Source: CAVVPY01 sp963750295
GTDB lineage: Bacteria; Actinomycetota; Actinomycetes; Mycobacteriales; Jatrophihabitantaceae
Direction of reading: 5' to 3'
NCBI GenBank assembly: GCA_963750295.1
Contig: CAVVPY010000001.1
Coordinates: 2,046,001 to 2,110,000, forward strand
DNA length: 64,000 bases
Part shown: positions 7,487 through 15,332 of the stretch, in pieces
How the letters are laid out: each line of letters starts with the position of its first letter
How positions within the stretch are numbered: position 1 is the stretch's first letter
The notes under the pieces: generated by a model
Databases searched by the model: none
Told to the model about the DNA's origin: nothing
Seen by the model: the letters and a program-made list of their open reading frames with translations, nothing else
Program-made: the position numbers and the translations under genes

Positions 7487-8529
7487 TGGGCGGGACGCAG
7501 CGGCCGGTCCGCATCACCGACACCACCCTGCGCGACGGCAGTCACGCGATGTCGCACCAGTTCACCGAGGAGCAGGTCCGTGCGACCGTGCACGCCCTCG
7601 ACGCTGCCGGTGTCGAGGTCATCGAGTGCAGCCACGGCGACGGCATCGGCGGGTCGTCGTTCAACTACGGCTTCTCGCGGGTGGACGAGATGATCCTGAT
7701 CCGCGCCGCTGCCGAAGAGGCGAAGCTGGCGAAGATCGCGATCCTGCTCGTCCCGGGCATCGGCACGATGGACGATCTGCGTAACGCGCGCGAGGCCGGT
7801 GCGTCGGTCGCGCGCATCGCCACGCACTGCACCGAGGCCGACGTCTCGGTCCAGCACTTCGGGCTGGCCCGCTCGCTGGGCATGGAGACGGTCGGCTTCC
7901 TGATGATGAGCCACCGCACCTCGCCCGAGGAACTCGCGCGACAGGCGCGGTTCATGGTCGACGCGGGAGCAGACTGCGTCTACGCCGTGGACTCGGCCGG
8001 CGCGCTGGTCCTGGACGAGGCCAAGGCACGCATCGCGGCGCTGCACGCCGAGATCGGCAACGAGGCACAGGTGGGCTTTCACGGCCATCAGAACCTCAGC
8101 CTCGGCGTGGCGAACTCGGTGCTCGCCTTCCAGACGGGGGCGCGCCAGATCGACGGTTCGCTGTGCGCGCTGGGTGCCGGCGCGGGCAACTCCCCCACCG
8201 AGGTGCTCGCGGCGACCTTCGACCACCTGGGCGTCGAGACCGGCGTGGACGTCGGCGGCGTGCTGGACGCGGCGGAGGAAGTCGTGCGCCCGTACCTGCC
8301 GCGCTGGCCGAAGGCCGACCGCACCGCCATCGTCCAGGGCTGGGCCGGGGTGTACTCGTCGTTCCTGCTGCATGCCGAGCACGCGGCCGAGCGCTACGGC
8401 GTCCCGGCGCACGAGATCCTGCAGCGGGCGGGCGAGGCCGGCTATGTCGGCGGCCAGGAGGACATGTTGATCGACATCGCTCTGCAGCTGGCGCAGGCAC
8501 GTGACCTGGCGGCAACGGGAGCGAGATAG
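7486..8529 (+). CDS. mhpE: 4-hydroxy-2-oxovalerate aldolase
   Basis: A 347-residue DRE-TIM metallolyase that splits 4-hydroxy-2-oxovalerate into pyruvate and acetaldehyde. The signature TDTTLRDGSHAMSHQF gives D17, and the other metal ligands are H199 and H201 (VGFHGHQN). The LEHIG-like end is replaced by QEDMLIDIALQLA, normal for the family. ATG 7486 is used rather than an internal start because it overlaps the mhpF stop and gives the full family length. MhpE/MhpF form a channelling complex. Confidence 0.95.
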   Translation: MGGTQRPVRITDTTLRDGSHAMSHQFTEEQVRATVHALDAAGVEVIECSHGDGIGGSSFNYGFSRVDEMILIRAAAEEAKLAKIAILLVPGIGTMDDLRNAREAGASVARIATHCTEADVSVQHFGLARSLGMETVGFLMMSHRTSPEELARQARFMVDAGADCVYAVDSAGALVLDEAKARIAALHAEIGNEAQVGFHGHQNLSLGVANSVLAFQTGARQIDGSLCALGAGAGNSPTEVLAATFDHLGVETGVDVGGVLDAAEEVVRPYLPRWPKADRTAIVQGWAGVYSSFLLHAEHAAERYGVPAHEILQRAGEAGYVGGQEDMLIDIALQLAQARDLAATGAR

Positions 8530-8549
8530 CTGACGGTAAGGAGAGGCTG

Positions 8550-9987
8550 ATGGCTGAGTTCATCCCGCACGTCATCGACGGCGCCGAGGTCGAGTCGCTC
8601 GGCGGGGCACGGTTCGACACGGTCGACCCGTGGACGCGGCAGACCTACGGACGAGGTCGCGCTCGGCGGTGCGGACGACGCCGACCGTGCGGTCGCCGCC
8701 GCGCGGCGTGCCTTCGACGAGGGACCGTGGCCACGGATGGGCCTGGCCGAGCGCGGCGCGATCATCCACGCGCTCGCAGACCTGATCGTCGAGCACGCCG
8801 ACGAGCTGGCGATGGCCGACACCCGCGACATGGGCAAGCCGATCACCGACGCGCGCACCAAGGACGTCCCGCGCACCGCGCAGAACTTCCGCTTCTTCGC
8901 CGACCACGTGCGGCTGGCGACCGGTGAGACGTACCCGATGGACACCGGCCATCACGCGTACGCGCGCTACGAGCCGGTCGGCGTTACCGCCGCGATCGCA
9001 CCGTGGAACTTCCCGCTGATGCTCGAGTCCTGGAAGATCGCGCCGGCCCTCGCGTGGGGGAACACGGTCGTGCTCAAGCCGGCCGAGGACACCCCGATGT
9101 CGGCGACGATCCTCGCCCGGCTCGCGCTCGAGGCGGGGTTCCCGCCCGGCGTGCTCAACGTGCTGCACGGCTTCGGACCCGACTCGGCAGGAGCCGCCCT
9201 GACCACGCACCGCGACGTCGACCGGATCACCTTCACCGGCGAGAGCGCCACCGGCCGCGCGATCGCCACCGCAGCCGCGGCGAACCTCACGCCGGTCAGC
9301 TTCGAACTCGGCGGCAAGGGCGCGAACCTGGTCTTCGCCGACGCCGACCTCGACAACGCCGTCGACTGGTCGATCAAGGCGATCTTCACCAACACCGGAC
9401 AGGTGTGCCTGGCCGGCTCACGCCTCTACGTCCAGCGCGAGATCCTCGATGAATTCCTCACCCGGTTCACCGCCGCCGCCGAGTCGCTCGTCCTCGGCGA
9501 TCCGAAGGACCCGGCAACCCAGCTCGGCCCGCTCGCATCCGAGCAGCACTGGAAGAAGGTGCGTTCCTACCTCGACGAGCTGGACGTGGCGGGAGCCGGC
9601 CGGATCGCGACCGGCGGACCGGGCGACGGCTGGACGGTCCGGCCGACCGTCGTCGTCGATGCCGCCGAGGACTCGCGCATCGTGCGGGAAGAGGTGTTCG
9701 GGCCGGTCGTCACGATCGCCGCGTTCGACTCCGAGGACGAAGCCGTGCGCCTGGCCAACGACACGCGCTACGGGCTCAATGCCATGGTCTTCACCGAGAA
9801 CCTGTCGCGCGCACACCGGGTCTCGGCGGCGTTGCGTGCCGGGACGGTCTGGGTGAACTGCTTCTTCGTCCGCGACCTGCGCGCGCCGTTCGGTGGGTTC
9901 GGCGACTCGGGCATCGGCCGCGAGGGCGGCAGCTTCAGCCGCGAGTTCTTCACCGAGCCCAAGGCCGTTGTCATGCAGATCGACTGA
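8550..9987 (+). pseudogene. 2-hydroxymuconic semialdehyde dehydrogenase (ALDH family), frameshifted
   Basis: An NAD(P)-dependent aldehyde dehydrogenase of about 478 residues. It would oxidise 2-hydroxymuconic semialdehyde to 4-oxalocrotonate. The N-terminus (MAEFIPHVIDGAEVESLGG, then FDTVDPWTRQTYG) is in one frame; from about 8650 the continuation EVALGGADDADRAVAAARRA lies in the next frame and runs to 9987. The span is one base over a whole number of codons, so one extra base at 8645-8653 (TACGGACGAGG) accounts for it. The catalytic regions are intact: FELGGKGANLVF with the general-base Glu, and NTGQVCLAGSRLY with the nucleophilic Cys. It follows mhpE by 20 nt with AAGGAGAGG as ribosome site. 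I expect a functional gene in the living strain. Confidence 0.88.
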
Positions 9988-9988
9988 G

Positions 9989-10774
9989 TCAGCCCGTCCC
10001 GCGCACCGACACCGATACCGAGGCGGCACCCGTCCCGAATTCCGCGCTGATCGTCGAGCCCGGGCGCAGCGGGTGCGCGGCGGTGAGGCCGCCGGTGATG
10101 ACGAGATCGCCGGCCTCCAGACCACGCGCGGCACCGGCGAGTTCGCCGGCCAGCCACGCGACACCGGCCGCGGGGTGGCCGGAGGCTGCGGCACCGGTCG
10201 CGGACGCCACGGCCGTGCCGTCGACGAGCAAGCTCACGCCGAGGGCGGCGAGGTCGTCGAGCGGCACTTCCGCGCCGAGGACCACCCAGGCCGCGGACGA
10301 CCCGTCGGCGGTGTTGTCGGCGAGGGTGAACCGGTAGTCGGCCCAGACCGAATCGACCACCTCGAGGCAGGCGAACGCGCCCGAGCAGCACGCCAGTACC
10401 GCTGCGACGTCGGCGCCCGACGGAACGGGTGAGCCGAGGACCAGTCCGATCTCGGGCTCGACCCTGGGTTGCAACGCGGCGGCCGGGACAGGCGCGCCCG
10501 GTACGAGCAGCATCGCGTCGGTGAGCGGGCCGTGGTTGGGCGTCCGGATTCCCATCTGTTCCCGCATCGCCAGGGAGGTGTACCCGAGCTTCCAGCCGAC
10601 GATGCGTTCACCGCGCGCCAGCCGCAGCGCCGTCAGCTCGTGCTGGATCGCGTACGCCTCGCCGAGCTCGATGTCACGCGCATCGCTGAGCGGTTCGGCG
10701 ATCGTCCGACCCGCGTCGCGAGCGGCCAGGAGCACTGCCGCGATCTCGGCCGCCTCGGCCGGCCAGGCGGTCAT
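9989..10774 (-). CDS. 2-keto-4-pentenoate hydratase/4-oxalocrotonate decarboxylase family, third paralogue
   Basis: A 261-residue protein of the same fold as the genes at 289-1838. It keeps the metal ligands (RVEPEIGLVLG and CLEVVDSVWADYRF) and shows GWKLGYTSLAMREQMGI followed by PNHGPLTDAMLL, a pattern different from both other copies. It is convergent with the aldehyde dehydrogenase, with one base between the stop codons and no room for a terminator. The third copy may serve substituted substrates or a parallel substrate class; activity could be hydratase, decarboxylase or fumarylacetoacetase-like. Its ATG lacks a good ribosome site and overlaps a 22-codon ORF upstream. Confidence 0.78.
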   Translation of the reverse strand: MTAWPAEAAEIAAVLLAARDAGRTIAEPLSDARDIELGEAYAIQHELTALRLARGERIVGWKLGYTSLAMREQMGIRTPNHGPLTDAMLLVPGAPVPAAALQPRVEPEIGLVLGSPVPSGADVAAVLACCSGAFACLEVVDSVWADYRFTLADNTADGSSAAWVVLGAEVPLDDLAALGVSLLVDGTAVASATGAAASGHPAAGVAWLAGELAGAARGLEAGDLVITGGLTAAHPLRPGSTISAEFGTGAASVSVSVRGTG

Positions 10775-10839
10775 GTCAGCGCGCTCGTCGCGTCGCCCGG
10801 CTCGCCAGCACGGATGTACGGCGCCGTGTTCGCGTCCAT
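10771..10839 (-). CDS. Candidate 22-residue leader ORF coupled to the third hydratase gene
   Basis: ATG 10839 is preceded by GAGGAG at a 6-nt spacing, and the 22-codon frame (starts MDANTAPYIRAGE, ends SALT) stops in an ATGA overlap with the hydratase ATG. The hydratase start itself has no clear Shine-Dalgarno sequence, so ribosomes may reach it by termination-reinitiation from this ORF. The peptide has no signal sequence and no family I know. It could instead be the remnant of a deleted upstream gene. Confidence 0.4.
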   Translation of the reverse strand: MDANTAPYIRAGEPGDATSALT

Positions 10840-10911
10840 GTCGTCTCCTCGTGTCCGTCGCGTGCGTGCCGATCGGGTACGACGAGCATGTCGCGGCCGG
10901 TGCGATCGCAC

Positions 10912-10917
10912 TAGCAT
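10912..10917 (+). promoter_or_regulatory. -10 element, probably leaderless promoter of the MFS gene
   Basis: TAGCAT (fits TANNNT) ends 6 nt before the ATG at 10924, and no Shine-Dalgarno sequence precedes that ATG. This geometry places the transcription start at or next to the ATG, as in leaderless actinobacterial mRNAs. No clear -35 box is seen. Confidence 0.35.
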
Positions 10918-10923
10918 CCTGAA

Positions 10924-12192
10924 ATGATCAGCCCGCGTCACGCGCACGGCGGGCACCGGCGCCGGACGGACGGCATCCCGCCCACGCGGGTCGGGTTCGC
11001 CCAGATCATCCGTCACCGGGAATTCCGCGTCTTGTGGTTGGCGGGCGCACAGTCGCAGGCCGGCGACCAGCTGGCCAGGGTCGCACTGTCGATCCTGGTC
11101 TTCGCACAGACCGGCTCGGGGCTGGCCACGGCTGCCACCTACGCGCTGACCTACCTGCCCGCCCTGCTCGGCGGGATCGCGTTCGCGCACCTCGCCGACC
11201 GATATCCGCGGCGCGCGCTGCTCGTCGCGATCGACGTGGCTCGCGCCGTGCTGCTGCTCGTGATGGCGATTCCCGGCCTACCCCTCGTCGTCCTCGCTGC
11301 CGTGTTGACGGTGGTGGTCGCGATCGGCGCCCCCTACAAGGCAGCCGAGCCCGCCGTCATCGCCGACCTGTTCGATGCCGTGGGATCGAGAGCCCAGTAC
11401 ACCGTCGCGATCGGCCTGCGTACGGCGACGCTGCAGACGACGCAACTGCTCGGGTTCGCCGCCGGTGGGCTGCTCGTCGCCCAGATCGGCGCCCGCGCGG
11501 CCCTGGCGGTGGACGCGCTGACCTTCGCCGTGTCGGCCGTGCTGCTGTTGGTGGGACTACGACACCGGCCGGCGGTGGCCGCCACGTCGCCCGGCGGGCT
11601 CGCGTCGATCCGCGCCGGTATCGCGCTCATCGGCGCGGACAGCTACCTGCCGAGGTTGCTGGGCCTGTCATGGCTGGCCGGGCTGTGGATCGTCCCGGAG
11701 GGTCTGGCCGCGCCGTACGCGGCAGAGCACGGGGGCGGCCCCGCCGCGGTGGGCGTGCTGCTGGCGGCAAACCCGCTCGGGATGCTCGTCGGCGCCCTGG
11801 TCCTGGTCCGCTGGGTACCCATCCCGACGCAGCAGCGGCTCCTCGCGCCGCTGGCGGTGGCCTCCGGCGTGCCGCTGGCGGTGTGCGCGGTCGATCCCGG
11901 GCTCGCCGCAGCTGCCGTCCTCTGGGCAGGGTGCGGTCTGCTCTCGTCCTACCAGTTGGTTGCCTTCGCCGAATTCGTCCGGGTGGTGCCTTCGACCTCG
12001 CGCGGGCAGGCCATCGGCCTGGCCAACGCCGGCCTGCTCGCGGCTCAGGGCGTGGGGCTGCTCGCGGGCGGCTTGCTGGCAGCCCTGTGGGGGCCGGCTA
12101 CCGCCATCGCTGCGTGCGGATCGGTCGGAACGGTGACGGCACTGCTCATCGGGACGGCGCGCGGCCGCCCCGGGTTGGTCACCGTCGGCTAG
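10924..12192 (+). CDS. MFS transporter (DHA3-like efflux type)
   Basis: A 422-residue protein with about 12 hydrophobic segments. Motif A-like sequence between helices 2 and 3 (FAHLADRYPRRALL) and the N-terminal FRVLWLAGAQSQAGDQLARV place it in the drug/metabolite efflux branch related to EntS and macrolide exporters. It lies inside the aromatic island but is transcribed away from the third hydratase and may export aromatic or other small molecules. It ends 21 nt before a hairpin that terminates the minus-strand octapeptide unit, so the two are convergent. Confidence 0.85.
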   Translation: MISPRHAHGGHRRRTDGIPPTRVGFAQIIRHREFRVLWLAGAQSQAGDQLARVALSILVFAQTGSGLATAATYALTYLPALLGGIAFAHLADRYPRRALLVAIDVARAVLLLVMAIPGLPLVVLAAVLTVVVAIGAPYKAAEPAVIADLFDAVGSRAQYTVAIGLRTATLQTTQLLGFAAGGLLVAQIGARAALAVDALTFAVSAVLLLVGLRHRPAVAATSPGGLASIRAGIALIGADSYLPRLLGLSWLAGLWIVPEGLAAPYAAEHGGGPAAVGVLLAANPLGMLVGALVLVRWVPIPTQQRLLAPLAVASGVPLAVCAVDPGLAAAAVLWAGCGLLSSYQLVAFAEFVRVVPSTSRGQAIGLANAGLLAAQGVGLLAGGLLAALWGPATAIAACGSVGTVTALLIGTARGRPGLVTVG

Positions 12193-12212
12193 TAGGGGTT
12201 GGTCGAGCCCGG

Positions 12213-12235
12213 CGGGGCGCACGGGGTGCGCCCCG
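12213..12235 (-). terminator. GC-rich hairpin downstream of the octapeptide ORFs
   Basis: A perfect 10-bp stem (CGGGGCGCAC / GTGCGCCCCG) with a GGG loop lies between the MFS stop (12192) and the stop of the second octapeptide ORF (12260). There is no T-tract, as is common for actinobacterial terminators. It can serve both converging transcripts. Confidence 0.6.
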
Positions 12236-12259
12236 CGTCGCCGGGCCGGTCGCCGCCGC

Positions 12260-12286
12260 TTAGATCCACTCAACACCGCGGGTCAT
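12260..12286 (-). CDS. Octapeptide ORF MTRGVEWI (second of a tandem pair)
   Basis: An ATG at 12286 follows GAAAGGAGG with a 6-nt spacer, one of the best Shine-Dalgarno sequences in the window, and opens an eight-codon frame MTRGVEWI ending in TAA. It shares RGVEWI with the ORF 60 nt upstream. The Arg, Gly and Val codons differ between copies only at the third base, so the peptide rather than the DNA appears conserved. The hairpin at 12213-12235 follows. No radical SAM, P450, YcaO or peptidase gene is near, so processing and function are unknown. Candidates are a RiPP-type precursor, a signalling peptide or a translational control element. Confidence 0.6.
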   Translation of the reverse strand: MTRGVEWI

Positions 12287-12345
12287 GGTGGCCTCCTTTC
12301 GAGGTCAGCGGGGTCCTGGCTGACTGTGCTGCGGACGGTTTCGAC

Positions 12346-12372
12346 TCAGATCCACTCGACTCCACGGAACAT
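12346..12372 (-). CDS. Octapeptide ORF MFRGVEWI (first of a tandem pair)
   Basis: ATG 12372 is preceded by AGGAGGTGA, a nearly full match to the 16S anti-Shine-Dalgarno sequence, with a 6-nt spacer (TTGGC plus flank). The frame reads MFRGVEWI and stops at TGA. It differs from the downstream copy at residue 2 (Phe/Thr), at three silent third positions and at the stop codon. Strong initiation sites on two such short, duplicated frames argue against chance. The unit is transcribed away from the diguanylate cyclase gene. Confidence 0.6.
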   Translation of the reverse strand: MFRGVEWI

Positions 12373-12653
12373 GCCAATCACCTCCTCGTCGGAGTAGCGC
12401 GCCTGCCCGGCCAGACCGGCCCGACCGGGACGCGCGAGCGGGCGCGAGGTAAACAGTCGTGCGCGGCGCCGGGAGGGACTCAGCGCTGGCGCAGCGACGG
12501 ATGGTGTCATACAGTTCATTCCGAACTCACTTGGTCCTCACAATCCGCCCGACCGGGTCCAAGCGGGGGGAAACTGCACTGTCGAGGCACTCGGGGTGCC
12601 GAAACGCGGGCGAGACCACTGCCTGGGTGCAGCGACCGTTGGAGCGAGCGGGG
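12373..12653. other. Divergent regulatory region between octapeptide ORFs and GGDEF gene
   Basis: No gene is supported here. It must carry promoters for both sides. A perfect dyad AGTTC-ATTCC-GAACT lies at 12513-12527, next to the only A/T-richer stretch, and could be an operator. Open frames crossing the region on the plus strand are extensions of the GGDEF frame with atypical composition. Confidence 0.5.
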
Positions 12654-13982
12654 ATGACCAGCGCGAACCAGGGGATCGCCGGCGCGGACGCGCGTGCGTC
12701 ACGCGGCGCACCGTCGCGCGCGCGTAGTTGGACCCCACGCCACTGGTCACTATGGCGAACCCCCGCTCGTCCACTGACCTTGATACTTTCGGTCGAGGCG
12801 CTGTGCCTCACTGTCCTAGCGCTGCTTGCCACCCAGATCCGCCTCGAGAGCGCGGACCTGGGTCACTTCGCATTGCTGTTCGCTATCGCGGTGCTCTACG
12901 CGTCACTGGGCGACAGATTTGATCGAATCCGGCGCTTCTTGCTCACCGACAAAATGGGTAACGCCGCTACTCTATGGTGCTTTGCCGCCGCTCTGGTACT
13001 CCCCGTCGCACTTGCCGGGATTTTCACCGCCGCTGTATACGGTCATGCGCTGCTGCGTGCGGCGCCGCACAAGGCGGCACGCGTGCACCGGCTCGTGTAC
13101 ACCGCCAGCACCGAGGTGCTGGCCACCATCGCCGCCGCCGGCGTCATCGGCGTCGTCGCCTCGTCGTTCCCGCATCGGCCGATCGCCGCACTCGCGGTCG
13201 TTGTCGCCGCCCTGGCCTACCTGGCCGTCAACCAGGGCCTGGTCGCCGCCGTCATCCACCTGTCCGCCCCCTCAGCACCGCTTCGCAGCACCGTCCTGGG
13301 AGCAGATGAGCAGTTGGTGGAGGTAGCCACCCTCGTCGGTGGCGTGTTCCTCGGGGTGACGGTCCTGTTCGCCCCGTGGCTGAGCCCGCTCGCCGTCGTC
13401 CTGGTCATCACCCTTCGCCGCAGCGCTCTCGTCCGTGATCTCCAGCAACAGGCCACCGTCGACGCCAAGACCGGACTGCTCAACGCCGGCGCCTGGCGGC
13501 TGGAGGCCGAACGCGAGTTGGCCCGCGCCGCCCGCGCCGGCCGAAGTGTCAGCCTGTTGATCATGGACCTCGACCACTTCAAGCGCGTCAACGACACCTA
13601 TGGGCATCAAGCCGGGGACGCCACTCTCAAGGCGGTCGCCGGGTGCATGTCGGAGGCGCTTCGTGGCTACGACCTCGTCGGGCGCTACGGCGGCGAGGAG
13701 TTCGTGGCGTTGCTGGCCGACGTCGATACGGACACCGCCCAGCGCATCGCTCGGCGGCTGTGCGACCGGATCCGCGCGCTTCCGCTCGCGCACGGCGCCA
13801 CCGTGACCACCTCGGTGGGCGTTGCCTCGGCGCGGCGCGGAGCCGCGCTCGATGTGCTCATCAAGGCAGCCGACGGTGCGCTGTACCGGGCCAAGGACGC
13901 CGGCCGCGACCGGGTCTGCGCGGAATCGGTACTGCCACCGATGCCGGTCGCACGCAGCAGTTGCGACCTGCCCGCTCGGTGA
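12654..13982 (+). CDS. Membrane-bound diguanylate cyclase (GGDEF domain)
   Basis: A 442-residue protein from ATG 12654 (GGAGCGAGCGGGG upstream). Residues about 45-275 hold six or more hydrophobic helices resembling a MASE-type sensor. The C-terminal GGDEF domain starts at DAKTGLLNAGAW and has the active loop RYGGEEF near residue 348. The allosteric I-site RxxD is present five residues earlier (RGYD), so product inhibition by c-di-GMP is expected. It makes c-di-GMP from two GTP. The sensory input is unknown. A frame extending to 12459 exists, but its sequence looks non-coding. Confidence 0.9.
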   Translation: MTSANQGIAGADARASRGAPSRARSWTPRHWSLWRTPARPLTLILSVEALCLTVLALLATQIRLESADLGHFALLFAIAVLYASLGDRFDRIRRFLLTDKMGNAATLWCFAAALVLPVALAGIFTAAVYGHALLRAAPHKAARVHRLVYTASTEVLATIAAAGVIGVVASSFPHRPIAALAVVVAALAYLAVNQGLVAAVIHLSAPSAPLRSTVLGADEQLVEVATLVGGVFLGVTVLFAPWLSPLAVVLVITLRRSALVRDLQQQATVDAKTGLLNAGAWRLEAERELARAARAGRSVSLLIMDLDHFKRVNDTYGHQAGDATLKAVAGCMSEALRGYDLVGRYGGEEFVALLADVDTDTAQRIARRLCDRIRALPLAHGATVTTSVGVASARRGAALDVLIKAADGALYRAKDAGRDRVCAESVLPPMPVARSSCDLPAR

Positions 13983-14007
13983 GTGCGCGACTCCTGATCC
14001 GCGCCCC

Positions 14008-14027
14008 CCGGACCGGCGCCGGTCCGG
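14008..14027. terminator. Perfect 20-bp palindrome between convergent genes
   Basis: CCGGACCGGC followed directly by its reverse complement forms a 10-bp hairpin 25 nt after the GGDEF stop and 7 nt before the end of the convergent hypothetical gene. It probably terminates both transcripts. Confidence 0.55.
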
Positions 14028-14033
14028 TCGGCG

Positions 14034-14354
14034 CTAGTGCTCGAGCGTGCGCTGTGCGAGGGCGATCAGTTGTTCCTGCACGACGCGTGCCACACGCACC
14101 GACTCGTCCTCAGTCACGCGGTAGCCGCCGTCCACGCGCTCCCAGAGACCGACAAGGCACAGTTCGAGGGAAGGCAGGCTGGTCTCGACCTGGATCGCAT
14201 CCAGGTACGCGTCCTCGATCCGGCCCGGGTGTCCGTCCTTAATGCTCACCACGACGGCGTAGGTATGCAGCTTCACCGCCGCGCGACTGACCACCACGGC
14301 ACCGGCGGGGCCGGCGGCGAACCGGACGAAACCCTCGGTCGATATACCTTCCAT
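14034..14354 (-). CDS. Conserved-type hypothetical protein, 106 aa
   Basis: Starting at ATG 14354 the protein reads MEGISTEGFVRFAAGPAGA then VVVSRAAVKLHTYAVVVSI, with a C-terminal helix RVARVVQEQLIALAQRT. It is soluble and has no catalytic motif. I do not recognise a named family. The region AVKLHTYAVVVSIKDGHPGR looks like a small alpha/beta or winged-helix fold. An upstream in-frame ATG (14417) would add residues of poor coding character. It is convergent with the GGDEF gene and divergent from the MarR gene. Confidence 0.65.
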   Translation of the reverse strand: MEGISTEGFVRFAAGPAGAVVVSRAAVKLHTYAVVVSIKDGHPGRIEDAYLDAIQVETSLPSLELCLVGLWERVDGGYRVTEDESVRVARVVQEQLIALAQRTLEH

Positions 14355-14504
14355 GGAAGCTATTGTGCCCGATTGGTTCCGGAAGTCCACAGCGCAAGGC
14401 AGGGCAATAGTTACCAATCTTTCGTCGACCCGGCGCCACGTCCCCGTCGGCGCGCGGCAAAGTGATCAACGAGGGTCCGGCTTCACCCCCTAGACTCGGC
14501 GGCG

Positions 14505-15047
14505 ATGAACCGCGCATCCGGCCCGGGCCGACCCGACGCCGTCGAACTCACCCGCAGTTGGGGCACCGTCGTGCGCAGCGTGCTGGCCGTCCAGCAGTCG
14601 CTGGCCGCCCGGGTCGAGGCCGTCGGCATCTCGCTGCCCTACGTGTCGGTGCTGATGTTGCTGCTCGAGGCCGAGGACAACCGGCTGCCGATGAGCCGCA
14701 TCGCCCGCGATCTCGCGATGACCTCCGGCGGGTTCACCAAGCTGGCCGATCGCATGGCTCGGGACGGTCTGATCGATCGTCGCGGCTCCTCGGGCGACCG
14801 GCGGGTGGTTTTCGCCGCTCTCACCGAGCAGGGCCGGACCACCGCCGAGCGAGCCCAGGCCGAGTACGTCGCGTTCCTCGAGCGCGAGGTGCTCAGCCAC
14901 ATGTCATCGGCCGAATTCAGGCAGCTCTCGCACATCACCGCAACGCTGCGCGACGCGCACGTGGAGCAGGACGCGGACACCGGTACCTTCCACCTCGCAC
15001 CGCGCGGGCCCGACGCTCCCGAGCGGCGCGGCGGTCGGAGCGACTGA
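14505..15047 (+). CDS. MarR-family transcriptional regulator
   Basis: A 180-residue winged-helix protein. The recognition helix region LPMSRIARDLAMTSGGFTKL and wing GLIDRRGSSGDRRVVFAALTEQG are diagnostic. TAGACT lies 8 nt upstream of the ATG with no Shine-Dalgarno sequence, so the mRNA is probably leaderless. It is convergent with the zinc-ribbon/Rieske/dikinase operon and is a candidate sensor of phenolic ligands, which many MarR proteins bind; that role is inferred. Confidence 0.88.
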   Translation: MNRASGPGRPDAVELTRSWGTVVRSVLAVQQSLAARVEAVGISLPYVSVLMLLLEAEDNRLPMSRIARDLAMTSGGFTKLADRMARDGLIDRRGSSGDRRVVFAALTEQGRTTAERAQAEYVAFLEREVLSHMSSAEFRQLSHITATLRDAHVEQDADTGTFHLAPRGPDAPERRGGRSD

Positions 15048-15083
15048 CGCCCGACCGCTCCTGCGCCGGCAGCGATCGGCGGG

Positions 15084-15332
15084 TCAGTGCTCTGGCTCGT
15101 GACCGACGACGCGTTCGGTGAGCACGACGTCGCCGGCCCATCCGCACGATGCGCAGTAGCAGGCGAACACCCGCCGGTCCTGTTCCCAGAACTCGATCGC
15201 GATGCCGCGGCCACCGTCGCGCAAGGCGAACGTGGCCCCGCAGGCGGGGCAGTGTTTCGGAGCGTCGGCGAAGTGGCGGGCCTTGTCCTGCGGGAAGTAG
15301 CCCCGTGCCACGTCGGCCGACGGCTCGGTCAT
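15084..15332 (-). CDS. Small zinc-ribbon protein of the dikinase/Rieske operon
   Basis: An 82-residue protein with two CxxC pairs (KHCPACGATF and CYCASCGW) about 35 residues apart, a zinc-ribbon or rubredoxin-like arrangement. The middle contains IAIEFWEQDRRVFACYC. ATG 15332 overlaps the Rieske oxygenase stop by 4 nt, so it is co-translated with it. It may be an accessory subunit, an iron-sulfur maturation helper or a rubredoxin-type electron carrier to the oxygenase. I know no characterised homologue. Confidence 0.75.
   Translation of the reverse strand: MTEPSADVARGYFPQDKARHFADAPKHCPACGATFALRDGGRGIAIEFWEQDRRVFACYCASCGWAGDVVLTERVVGHEPEH

Noticed and set aside
12459..12653. N-terminal extension of the GGDEF protein
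   Set aside because: Composition is atypical, no ribosome site is present, and GGAGCGAGCGGGG precedes ATG 12654.
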